Below the pieces are notes generated by a model. It ran no database searches, was not told where the DNA came from, and saw only the letters and a program-made list of their open reading frames with translations. Positions 15,993-22,722 of a DNA stretch of 23,100 bases are shown piece after piece. Made by a program: the position numbers and the translations under genes. Location of the stretch: the NCBI GenBank assembly GCA_028681035.1, contig JAQUJJ010000054.1:1-23100 (forward strand), written 5' to 3'. Source of the stretch: Candidatus Cloacimonadota bacterium. GTDB lineage: Bacteria; Cloacimonadota; Cloacimonadia; Cloacimonadales; Cloacimonadaceae. How positions within the stretch are numbered: the stretch's first letter is position 1; each line of letters starts with the position of its first letter.

Positions 15993-16029
15993 TCCTCCCT
16001 TTAGGATGAGTTTTATCGTTCTTATCCAA

Positions 16030-16057
16030 ATGATATCTGCCTCGGTAAAAAAGTCAA
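16030..16057 (-). promoter_or_regulatory. Candidate sigma70-type promoter of the ferritin-like gene
   Basis: On the minus strand a -35 box TTGACT (16057-16052) and a -10 box TATCAT (16035-16030) are separated by 16 nt. Transcription would start near 16023, about 30 nt before the ATG, leaving room for the 'gggagga' ribosome-binding site. Confidence 0.45.
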
Positions 16058-16127
16058 GTAAAATCGCTAACTAAAGTATAACCCTTCCTTCTTATCTGCT
16101 TGGAACCCGTGTGTCGCCGGAGACCAA

Positions 16128-16172
16128 CCCGTAACTATCCCATATCTCGATACGGGATAGTTACGGGATAGT
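16128..16172. repeat. 14-bp perfect palindrome plus tandem 11-mer
   Basis: Arms cccgtaactatccc (16128-16141) and gggatagttacggg (16154-16167) are exact reverse complements around 12 nt. The right side also consists of two exact copies of tacgggatagt (16151-16161 and 16162-16172), so the left arm can pair across the junction of the two. There is no T-tract, so a simple terminator is unlikely. Confidence 0.75.
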
Positions 16173-16282
16173 AGTGACTTAGTAAACGCAAGGCAGCAAG
16201 GGGGCTGAGATAAAAAATAAAGGGGGAAAGAGGGTTTTTATCGGTGGCTAATCTCTTAAATCTACACGAAAGCGGTGGGTTT

Positions 16283-16346
16283 TGGAGTTCAAAGAGCCGT
16301 TACTATCTTTTAGCTTTGCAATATTTTATAGGCTCTTTGGATTCCA
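16283..16346. repeat. 64-nt hairpin element, copy 3
   Basis: The left arm tggagttcaaagagcc (16283-16298) pairs with ggctctttggattcca (16331-16346) over all 16 positions (14 Watson-Crick and 2 G-U), with a 32-nt loop. The loop is alignable with copy 1 ('ttactatctttta', 'caatat.tta'). The upstream 'tacacgaaagcgg' (16263-16275) corresponds to 'tacatgaaagtgc' of copy 1. Confidence 0.8.
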
Positions 16347-16375
16347 GATAAACACCCGCCTGCGCTGGAATGACA
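16341..16375. repeat. REP-like extragenic palindrome
   Basis: The 7-bp arms attccag (16341-16347) and ctggaat (16365-16371) flank 'ataaacacccgcctgcg', followed by 'gaca'. The order 'ggattcc...cgcctgcgc.ggaatgac' is the pattern of a very widespread bacterial extragenic repeat. It shares 6 bp with the right arm of the adjacent 64-nt hairpin. Confidence 0.55.
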
Positions 16376-16504
16376 AGATATATGAATGTGGCATAATTCC
16401 AGCCTTTTTTCCCCATCCGTCCCAGTAACCCACTCCTCAATAAAATAAGCCAGATTTTCTAAACCGCAAACTCTATGATATAATCTCATCCACTAACCAA
16501 ACCT

Positions 16505-16537
16505 TAATGATAACCTAATCCCATTAGGGAATCATTA
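16505..16537. repeat. Small interrupted hairpin downstream of the TIR-like gene
   Basis: taatgat/atcatta (7 bp), then a 2x2 internal bulge, then cctaat/attagg (6 bp) around a CCC loop. It has no U-tract, and its role is unknown. Confidence 0.5.
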
Positions 16538-16749
16538 GAGAATGAGATATGTGCGAATACACACCATAGGGATACCGGTTTAGTAAAAAAGAGGAAAAAT
16601 GTTAATTTAGCGGAAAAATAGATATAAGCATTTGATATGTAGCATTGCTTCATGAATCCAATATAATTAGGTTTTGATAGTAATATGCCAGATACAGTAT
16701 TAACAGAATTTATCCTAAAGCATGTTGAGGTAAGCTAATCAGCCTTATT

Positions 16750-17856
16750 CTACTTTAAAAACCCTTCTCTTTCAAGTGTACTTCTTACTTCCTCGAAAGT
16801 GGACTTTATATTGCCCTTTACAAACCTGATCTGCACTAAACCATGTATGTTGGAGAACTCCTCACAGCCATCTTCTAACAAAATGATAGCACGTTCAAAT
16901 CCTAACCTACCTTGAAACAAACCAACTTCATGTATAACATTTAAACGTGCATTCTTTTTCCCTTCTGGTGTTATGTCTTCAGCAGTCATAATTAGAAAGG
17001 CAAATGATGAATGATTTAACATATTCGAGATTCTCTCAATGCTGGTATTCCCGGCAACAGGTACACGGTTGAACTCATCCCAGCTTAACTTCAATCTATC
17101 TTGTATAAAGTCTTTAAACTCTCTCCATACATCAGAGTTGCCATGCCCTATAAATATTCTGTCTGGTGTCATTGTATCTCCATTCATGGCTAATTTTTGA
17201 AGTTTAAGATGGTCTGTAAGTTTTTTAAATAACTTGCTTAAATCGGATATTATACTAATTGTTTGTTTAGCAGATAAGCAAGCGGAAATTACAATATAGT
17301 GTGGAGGAGTTTGGTACCCGCCCTCCATTGCTTGTGAGTCTCGCGATACCAATTGTTTAGGACGATAATATTCAATAAAATAACTTTGGGGTACTGGATT
17401 TTTCTCTTTAATGTCGGCAATAATTTTCTTAACAAACTTATCTTCTTGTATTTGTCCGAGTTCAACCATTGAAAATAGTTCATCTTGGTAATCATGTAAC
17501 AATGCGGCTTGTTCATTACATTTCTCAATTACATCGTCAATATTTACATTGCCTGCTTCTAATGAGATCCGATCAAGTACCTGTTTTAGCTGATATACTA
17601 TCCAGGTGCCTTTTGTCCCAATACCAAACATTCTAGAAGAATTGTCAAAACCCCATTCAATGCTATAGTGAACTCCCGCAGGAGGTATTTCAAAATCATT
17701 ATAGTAAACTAATGATTGGTATCCAATCCATGACTTTGATGATGATTCTGCGATTCTATGTGCAGCATTAAGCTTCTTGTTTACATCAGATAAGTCTATA
17801 TCGGATAGCTTCTTGAGCTCATTAGATATTTCAAGAAGTCTTTCAGGTATGTTCAT
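16750..17856 (-). CDS. TIR-like nucleotide-binding protein (CAP12/PF10137-type), candidate anti-phage NADase
   Basis: 368 aa. Residues about 232-365 match the CAP12/predicted nucleotide-binding TIR-like family: 'RIFIGHGNSD' (233-242), then 'SIERISNMLNHSSFAFLIMTAED', then 'ARLNVIHEVGLFQGRLGFERAIILLE', where Glu310 is the conserved and probably catalytic acid. In CBASS and Pycsar systems such domains degrade NAD+ once activated by a nucleotide second messenger. No cyclase or other sensor gene is adjacent, so here sensing may lie in the N-terminal about 230 residues, which I do not recognise. These begin with a leucine-rich helical stretch (1-35), then 'WIGYQSLVYYNDFEIPPAG' and further helices. 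The gene is clearly more AT-rich than the surrounding genes, stands alone between repeat-rich gaps and uses more A/T-ending codons, all suggesting horizontal acquisition. Start: ATG with 'aaagaggt' upstream. Confidence 0.78.
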   Translation of the reverse strand: MNIPERLLEISNELKKLSDIDLSDVNKKLNAAHRIAESSSKSWIGYQSLVYYNDFEIPPAGVHYSIEWGFDNSSRMFGIGTKGTWIVYQLKQVLDRISLEAGNVNIDDVIEKCNEQAALLHDYQDELFSMVELGQIQEDKFVKKIIADIKEKNPVPQSYFIEYYRPKQLVSRDSQAMEGGYQTPPHYIVISACLSAKQTISIISDLSKLFKKLTDHLKLQKLAMNGDTMTPDRIFIGHGNSDVWREFKDFIQDRLKLSWDEFNRVPVAGNTSIERISNMLNHSSFAFLIMTAEDITPEGKKNARLNVIHEVGLFQGRLGFERAIILLEDGCEEFSNIHGLVQIRFVKGNIKSTFEEVRSTLEREGFLK

Positions 17857-17869
17857 CGTTACCTCTTTT

Positions 17870-17897
17870 TTTATACCATAGTGTATTGTATAGTCAA
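17870..17897 (-). promoter_or_regulatory. Candidate promoter of the TIR-like gene
   Basis: On the minus strand TTGACT (17897-17892) and TATAAA (17875-17870) are 16 nt apart, directly upstream of the gene. The predicted start point would leave a leader of only about 7-8 nt, barely containing the ribosome-binding site. An alternative TACAAT/TTGATA pair a little further upstream is therefore also possible. Confidence 0.4.
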
Positions 17898-18278
17898 CCT
17901 ACTTCTATCAACTGATTTGTTTAGTGTCTATGGAGTGTTTCTGTATTTAATAATTAGCAAAGTTTCTATTGTCCTTGTGTTTTCTTAATGTGTATGTTCA
18001 GAAAGTGTATCTTAGGATATCTGTCAACTCATTTGTTTGCATACTAGTTTTCTTTCTTGCCTGCAAAGATGATATGGCTATTCTATTTGTTTAGCAAATT
18101 GAACGTACGCTTATTCCTCTGCTTCGATCCATATATCTTAACTATTGATGGAGACATGATTTTCTGCATTCAATACGTATCTTTCCTATTGACATATTAT
18201 CTTATGCGTTTATCTGAGTAGTGGGCGGCAAGGATGATGCAAAAGCCCCAATCAAACCCACCAGCGTAAGGAGCATTA
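17898..18278. other. AT-rich gene-free gap
   Basis: No supported reading frame or RNA gene is seen. Two imperfect direct repeats of 18 nt (17905-17922 and 18021-18038, 16 identical positions, around 'caact.atttgttt') lie 116 bp apart. From about 18220 the composition returns to that of the other genes, which may mark the right edge of the TIR-carrying segment. Confidence 0.5.
18189..18216 (+). promoter_or_regulatory. Candidate promoter of the DUF362 remnant
   Basis: TTGACA (18189-18194) and TATCTG (18211-18216) are 16 nt apart, about 62 nt before the DUF362 start codon. The -10 box is weak. Confidence 0.3.
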
Positions 18279-18902
18279 ATGAGCGTGAATGTATATTACA
18301 AGAAGGTTAGCTCCACTACAGATGTGGCGACCATCCAAGCGATTACACGGCAATTACTGGATGTTTTGATAGCCAACGAGCAGGTGCAGCTTAGCAAAGT
18401 TATCCCGCTGAAAGTGCATTTTGGAGAGGCTAAGAACGTTACATATCTGAAGTCCGATAACTATTTGGGCGTGATAGATTACCTGAAAGAGCGGGAGATA
18501 GAATCCTGTTACATAGAGACGAGTGTGCTGTATGGCGGGCAGAGGTATAAGCAAGAGCTGCATGCCAAAACAGCGGAAGAGCATGGCTTTACTAGCTTTT
18601 GACTTATATAATCTGCGACTGTATCTTTGGCTATAGTGGCACTAATACGTACCTCGCCGATTTATGAGTTAAAAGGAAAACAGCCCTTCCAGCTCAAGCT
18701 GCCTTATTTTAACTCACAATTTCGCTGTCTGATAGCAAGGAAGGCTAATCACGGCAGAAACCGCAGCGATCCCGTTGCCATAGACAAAGCCTGCTACGAT
18801 ATGGCAAAGCAAAAAGGCAAGACCTTCAAAGGATATAAGACCTTTGCCTATGCGGAAAGCATCGGGCTGGGCTCTGCGGATTACACGCTGCATGAGCTTT
18901 AA
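18279..18902 (+). pseudogene. DUF362 (ferredoxin-like) gene reduced to its two ends
   Basis: The frame 18279-18602 (107 aa) is the N-terminal part of a DUF362 protein: 'VIPLKVHFGEAKNVTYLK', then 'CYIETSVLYGGQRY' and 'HAKTAEEHGF', stopping at 'TSF'. From about 18766 another frame gives the C-terminal end: 'SDPVAIDKACYDMAK' and 'AYAESIGLGSADYTLHEL', ending at 18902. Full members are about 350-370 aa and carry ferredoxin-type Cys clusters in the middle. That middle, roughly 200 residues, is missing. In its place are about 165 nt that include the half copy of an inverted-repeat element (18708-18768). The original ribosome-binding site (aaggag, 18268-18273) and ATG are intact, so the truncated N-terminal protein may still be made. 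A dedicated short protein is less likely because both family ends are present in the right order. Confidence 0.75.
18708..18768. repeat. Truncated copy of the 2285-2362 inverted-repeat element
   Basis: 18708-18737 matches 2286-2315 with only a few differences. 'gcagcg' at 18763-18768 sits at the same distance as at 2341-2346. The rest of the right arm is replaced by DUF362 coding sequence ('atcccgttgcc'). The element thus ends at the junction with the retained C-terminal DUF362 segment. Confidence 0.65.
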
Positions 18903-18933
18903 GTAAACAGGCATTCGCACAGAAGATTAATAG

Positions 18934-19057
18934 GAACACGGATGGTGCGGATCGGACGGATGTGCACGGATTTGTTTTGGGTAATCTGCTGTTGATTTGC
19001 TGTGAGGTTATGCTTTGTTTATCCGTGTTAATCCGTTTAATCCGTACAATCCGTGTT
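18934..19057. repeat. Inverted repeat made of iterated 'CACGGAT'-type units
   Basis: The left arm (18935-18971) reads aacacggat, then gcggat, acggat and gcacggat. The right arm (19021-19057) is its imperfect reverse complement built from atccgtg, atccgt and ccgtgtt units. The arms are about 37 nt with about 50 nt between them. Similar 'cacggattaacacggat' arrays are scattered between genes in many bacteria. Confidence 0.7.
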
Positions 19058-19127
19058 GCTATTAAACACTCTACCCCCAACCCAAGACTTCTCCGAACTC
19101 CTGGGGAAAGCCCGTGCAATGTCTTGC

Positions 19128-19156
19128 TTGACACAATTGGTGGTAAAACCGATATT
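19128..19156 (+). promoter_or_regulatory. Candidate promoter of the FG-GAP protein gene
   Basis: TTGACA (19128-19133) and GATATT (19151-19156) are spaced by 17 nt, about 38 nt before the ATG. The -35 box is perfect and the -10 box matches four of six bases. Confidence 0.4.
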
Positions 19157-19193
19157 GGTATTGCCTGAATTATGCGGGCAAGGAGCTTTGATT

Positions 19194-21401
19194 ATGAAAC
19201 TATGGATAGCGATTCTGCTGGGCATATTCTGCATCGGCATGTTAGCTGCACAGCCGTGGGAAGCTGACAATAGCGTATTTAACCCCAGCGGCATACCGAG
19301 CTTAACCTTTTCTCAGCCGCGCTTTGCGGATTTGGATGGTGATGGCGATATGGATTTCCTGCTGGGTAATACTAACACTGCGCCGCTCTTCGCAAAAAAT
19401 ACCGGCAGCAGCGGAGTTCCCCACTTTGCAATCAGCACAAACATCTGTGCCGGAATATCTTCCCTTGCTGCCGAAGTAGGCGTTTGCGCCGATATGGATG
19501 CGGATGGCGACCTGGATTTGGTTACCGGCGGATACACGGGATTACACCTATTTATAAACACAGGAAGCGTTACTACTCCGGTGTTTGAAGAGCAAGTCGG
19601 CTACTTTTCTGGTGTGTTGGCAGGTTCCTATCCCGTTCCGGATGTGGCGGATGTGGATAACGACGGAGATATGGACATGGTGCTGGGCTTAAGCGAGAAT
19701 GGTGCCGTACTATTGTATCTGAATACGGGTTCGCCTAGCAATGGCAACTTTAGTGAACTGAACATGCAAATCCTTGGCGATGTTGGCTTATACGCATATC
19801 CCGTATTTTGCGATTTGGATATGGATGGAGATCAGGATATCCTGGTGGGCAGGGATGGACATGGCTTTAGCTACTACCAGAATATGGGAACTGCCTCCGA
19901 TGCCGATTGGCAGGAGAATAACGCTCTTTTCGCTAATCTTGGCTTGCAGAGTTATTGGAATTCACCTGATTTGGTGGATCTAAATGGTGACGGCTTGTAT
20001 GATCTTGTGCATGGTACAGCAAGTGGTCCCCTGCAATATTACATAAATACGGGTACGCTGACAAGTCCTGTTTGGGCTGCAAATACTTCGCTTTTTGGTG
20101 GTGTTTTGGATGTTGGTGGAGCCAGTTCGCCTGTGTTTTACGATTTTGATAACGATGGCGATCTTGATATGATTAGCGGCAGCCAGATGGGAGATATTAA
20201 ATACTTCCAGAATACAGGCAATATCCATGCTCCTGCCTGGGTGGAAAACAGTGCATATTTTGCCAGTATAGACCATTCCATCTACTCAGCAGTGGCTATC
20301 GGAGACCTGAATGGGGATAACCTGCCGGATGCTATTATTGGTGATTTGAACGGCAGCCTATACTTTCACCGCAATACCGGAACTGGCTTTGTGGAAGAAA
20401 CAGGCGTACTTCCGCTTATAGATGTGGGAGATTGGTCTGTGCCAAGGCTTTTTGACAGGGATGGTGATGGCGATTTGGATTTGGCTACGGGCTGTGATGC
20501 AGGCACAATGCGCTATTACCGCAACCGCGGAACACTTACCGTACCCAATTTTGTGGAAATGACAAACACCTTTCCGGGAATAGATGTGGGCATAGATTGT
20601 GTCCCTAGCTTCGGAGATATAGATCGCGATGGTGATTGGGATTTCGTGGCGGGTAATCTGACCGGAAACTTAGTTTGCTACACCTGGGAGGGAACAGGAT
20701 GGGTGGCTAATACCAGCTTTGCCAGCGGGATTTCCACCGATCAGAATGCGGCACCTGCGCTGGTTGATTTGGATGCAGATGGCGATTTGGATATTGTTTT
20801 GGGGGATTACGATGGCACCTTCAGCTATTATCGCAACCTGATGTATTCGGGAAGTGTGCTTAATCCACCCTTGAACCTTATAGCAGATATTGGGCAGGAA
20901 GTACTATTGTTTTGGGAAAACCCGTTAGAGGGGAGCACTTCGCCCTTTGTGCAATATAATGTGTATGTGGATGGGCTGTTTGCAGGCAGTACCACAGAAA
21001 TGATTTGGAGCCTTAGCGGGGTTACGCCTTTCACTAGCTATACGGTGCAGGTAACGGCAGAATACGTTGCAGGCGAATCTGTTCCCGTAGAATTGATTGT
21101 AACTACCACGGCTAACGAGGATATCGTGCAGGTTTCATCGCACTTGCAAAACTACCCTAATCCCTTCAATCCCAGCACCACAATCAGCTTTAGTGTGAAC
21201 AACGGCAGCTCTGCAAGCCTGGAGATTTATAACCTAAAAGGGCAGCATGTGCGGGGCTGGAGCGGGTTTGCTTCCGGTAAGCACAGCGTCATCTGGGATG
21301 GCTGTGATGAGATGGGAAGGCTGGCAGGATCGGGAGTGTATCTATACCGCCTGCAATCCGGTAACAACAGCCAAATGCGTAAAATGCTGATGATGAAATA
21401 A
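19194..21401 (+). CDS. Secreted FG-GAP/VCBS repeat protein with Fn3-like domain and C-terminal sorting tail
   Basis: 735 aa from the ATG at 19194, chosen because it has an 'aaggag' box 8 nt upstream and begins a clean signal peptide (MKLWIAILLGIFCIGMLAAQ). The frame is open further upstream, but that part shows no signal and crosses a repeat. Ten Ca2+-loop units of the type DxDxDGDxD are visible, for example DLDGDGDMD, DMDADGDLD, DFDNDGDLD and DRDGDGDLD, each in a repeat of about 50 residues with 'YY.NTG' strands, giving an integrin-like beta-propeller. Residues about 556-640 are Fn3-like. Residues 652-735 are the sorting tail ('NYPNPFNPSTTISF', 'LEIYNLKGQHVRGW', 'GSGVYLYRL'). It is expected at the cell surface or outside the cell by type IX-like secretion. 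Its ligand is unknown; adhesion or polysaccharide binding is inference. Confidence 0.88.
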   Translation: MKLWIAILLGIFCIGMLAAQPWEADNSVFNPSGIPSLTFSQPRFADLDGDGDMDFLLGNTNTAPLFAKNTGSSGVPHFAISTNICAGISSLAAEVGVCADMDADGDLDLVTGGYTGLHLFINTGSVTTPVFEEQVGYFSGVLAGSYPVPDVADVDNDGDMDMVLGLSENGAVLLYLNTGSPSNGNFSELNMQILGDVGLYAYPVFCDLDMDGDQDILVGRDGHGFSYYQNMGTASDADWQENNALFANLGLQSYWNSPDLVDLNGDGLYDLVHGTASGPLQYYINTGTLTSPVWAANTSLFGGVLDVGGASSPVFYDFDNDGDLDMISGSQMGDIKYFQNTGNIHAPAWVENSAYFASIDHSIYSAVAIGDLNGDNLPDAIIGDLNGSLYFHRNTGTGFVEETGVLPLIDVGDWSVPRLFDRDGDGDLDLATGCDAGTMRYYRNRGTLTVPNFVEMTNTFPGIDVGIDCVPSFGDIDRDGDWDFVAGNLTGNLVCYTWEGTGWVANTSFASGISTDQNAAPALVDLDADGDLDIVLGDYDGTFSYYRNLMYSGSVLNPPLNLIADIGQEVLLFWENPLEGSTSPFVQYNVYVDGLFAGSTTEMIWSLSGVTPFTSYTVQVTAEYVAGESVPVELIVTTTANEDIVQVSSHLQNYPNPFNPSTTISFSVNNGSSASLEIYNLKGQHVRGWSGFASGKHSVIWDGCDEMGRLAGSGVYLYRLQSGNNSQMRKMLMMK

Positions 21402-21734
21402 GCGATTGGGGATACGGTTTCACAGCTTTAAGTCTGTCTGCGGAAACTGGCTATACTATAAGCTATCCTGCATTATCTCCATGAAGGGTATCTCAATTAG
21501 GAAGTAGTCCGAAAGCTTATTGAACTTGTTATCCTAAGCCATGCCGTATTTCAGGATGGCTCACTTCTCTTTTTCCTCCTTGGCTCTTTTACTCTTTGTT
21601 AAATATTTCTTTGCCTAAGCTCCACTTTAGCCATGTTAACAGTAGCGAAAAGGCTATAAGCACTAGCTTTCTTTGCGGCAGCAACAGAGTGTTTTTAAGT
21701 TTCAGCTTGACGCAAAAAGCAGGCTCGCCGTTTT
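21402..21734. other. Gene-free gap between the FG-GAP gene and the permease gene
   Basis: No supported gene, clear terminator or RNA was found. A short minus-strand frame (about 21530-21457) reads 'FNKLSDYFLIEIPFMEIM' but is bounded by stops and may be a remnant or chance. A small inverted repeat gccat/atggc lies near 21538-21561. Confidence 0.4.
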
Positions 21735-22712
21735 ATGCACCACATGAGAAATATTAAAATAATAGGCATAGAATACACGCTTTGGCTGTACATAACGGCT
21801 TGCCTCAGTTGGCTTTGTTTGCGTATGTGGGACATTAGTATCAGCGGATATATTATCCTACTGTTCCCCTTGCTTATCTCGGTTTTGTTACTAAAAGCCA
21901 AGGGTAATTTGGGAAGTTTAGTGGTACAACCTGAAAAAGGCGGAAAATTCTGGAAGTATGAGCTTGGCTTAGGTGTGCTAATCAGCATGGTGATGGCTTG
22001 GATAATAGTGGAAGTGAAGCCTGTGGCTTTCTTTACCGGTGCACCCAACACACAGTCCATCTTAAGCGGTATCTTTAACCCCAATCCCAAGGAAATGGTG
22101 CCCATGTTAGCAGCCTTGATGGAGACAATCTATCTGGCGTTGCTTGCCACAGTTTTTGCCATTCCTTTCGCCTTTGTACTCTCCTTTTTTGCCGCTAAGA
22201 ACCTCATGTTTGGCTCGTGGATGGGTAGAGCTGCGTATGTCTTTATCCGCACTGTCTCCACCATCTTCCGCAGTATAGAAGCCATCGTCTGGGCAATCAT
22301 CTTTTGTGTGTGGGTGGGTATTGGTCCTTTTGCCGGTATGCTGGCATTGTGGATACATTCCATCGCAGCACTGATAAAGCTTTACAGCGAACAAATAGAA
22401 AATATAGATCCCGGTCCCGTGGAAGCAATTAAAGCCACGGGTGCCTCCACCCTGCAAGTATGGCGTTATGCCGTTGCCCCACAGATTCTTGCGCCCTACC
22501 TTGCCTTCACTATTTACCGTTGGGATATAAACGTCCGCATGGCTACGATAGTGGGTTTTGTGGGTGGTGGTGGAATCGGCTTGGCATTGTATCAGCAGCA
22601 ACAAATGCTTGCCTGGCGCAACGTTGGGCTTATTATGTGGCTGATAGCACTTGTGGTGTGGATGATGGATATGTTTAGCGGATATATCCGGTCTAGATTA
22701 ATTACGAATTAG
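21735..22712 (+). CDS. ABC transporter permease, phosphonate/phosphite type (PhnE-like)
   Basis: 325 aa inner-membrane protein with two N-terminal hydrophobic helices, a further helix near residues 80-95 and then the transmembrane core. The core begins 'METIYLALLATVFAIPFAF'. The EAA loop that contacts the ATPase is 'VEAIKATGASTLQVWRYAVA' (about 229-248). The block 'RWDINVRMATIVGFVGGGGIG' is characteristic of PhnE/PtxC permeases. It would import phosphonate, phosphite or a related compound together with an ATPase (PhnC) and a binding protein (PhnD), neither of which is in the window. The start is uncertain: ATG at 21735 or 21744, both without a good ribosome-binding site. It overlaps the ribosome-binding site of the downstream phosphorylase gene. 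Confidence 0.82.
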   Translation: MHHMRNIKIIGIEYTLWLYITACLSWLCLRMWDISISGYIILLFPLLISVLLLKAKGNLGSLVVQPEKGGKFWKYELGLGVLISMVMAWIIVEVKPVAFFTGAPNTQSILSGIFNPNPKEMVPMLAALMETIYLALLATVFAIPFAFVLSFFAAKNLMFGSWMGRAAYVFIRTVSTIFRSIEAIVWAIIFCVWVGIGPFAGMLALWIHSIAALIKLYSEQIENIDPGPVEAIKATGASTLQVWRYAVAPQILAPYLAFTIYRWDINVRMATIVGFVGGGGIGLALYQQQQMLAWRNVGLIMWLIALVVWMMDMFSGYIRSRLITN

Positions 22713-22722
22713 AGGAAATTGC

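Larger units (their letters stand above)
15993..16749. other. Intergenic region rich in palindromes, no gene seen
   Basis: Besides the ferritin promoter it contains a 14-bp palindrome with a tandem 11-mer (16128-16172), a 64-nt hairpin element (16283-16346), a REP-like palindrome (16341-16375) and an interrupted hairpin (16505-16537). The part from about 16440 to 16749 is AT-rich like the adjoining TIR-like gene. No T-tract terminator was found for that gene. Confidence 0.6.
18903..19193. other. Short intergenic region with a 'CACGGAT' inverted repeat
   Basis: It contains the inverted repeat listed separately and a candidate promoter at 19128-19156. An upstream extension of the next gene's frame exists from 19053, but it passes through the repeat and lacks a ribosome-binding site, so it is not taken as coding. 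Confidence 0.5.

Noticed and set aside
16750..17856. A full CBASS or Pycsar operon around the TIR-like gene
   Set aside because: No cyclase-type gene (nucleotidyltransferase or adenylate/uridylate cyclase) is present on either side within the window.
18627..18765. The 91-aa frame 18627-18902 as an independent gene
   Set aside because: Only its last about 45 residues resemble a family (the C-terminal end of DUF362); the first part is repeat sequence and has no ribosome-binding site.
19053..19193. N-terminal extension of the FG-GAP protein frame by 47 codons
   Set aside because: The extension crosses the end of an inverted repeat and would bury the signal peptide; the ATG at 19194 has a proper ribosome-binding site.
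21457..21530. Short minus-strand frame reading FNKLSDYFLIEIPFMEIM
   Set aside because: Bounded by stops within about 25 codons, no start or ribosome-binding site; too short to call a remnant.
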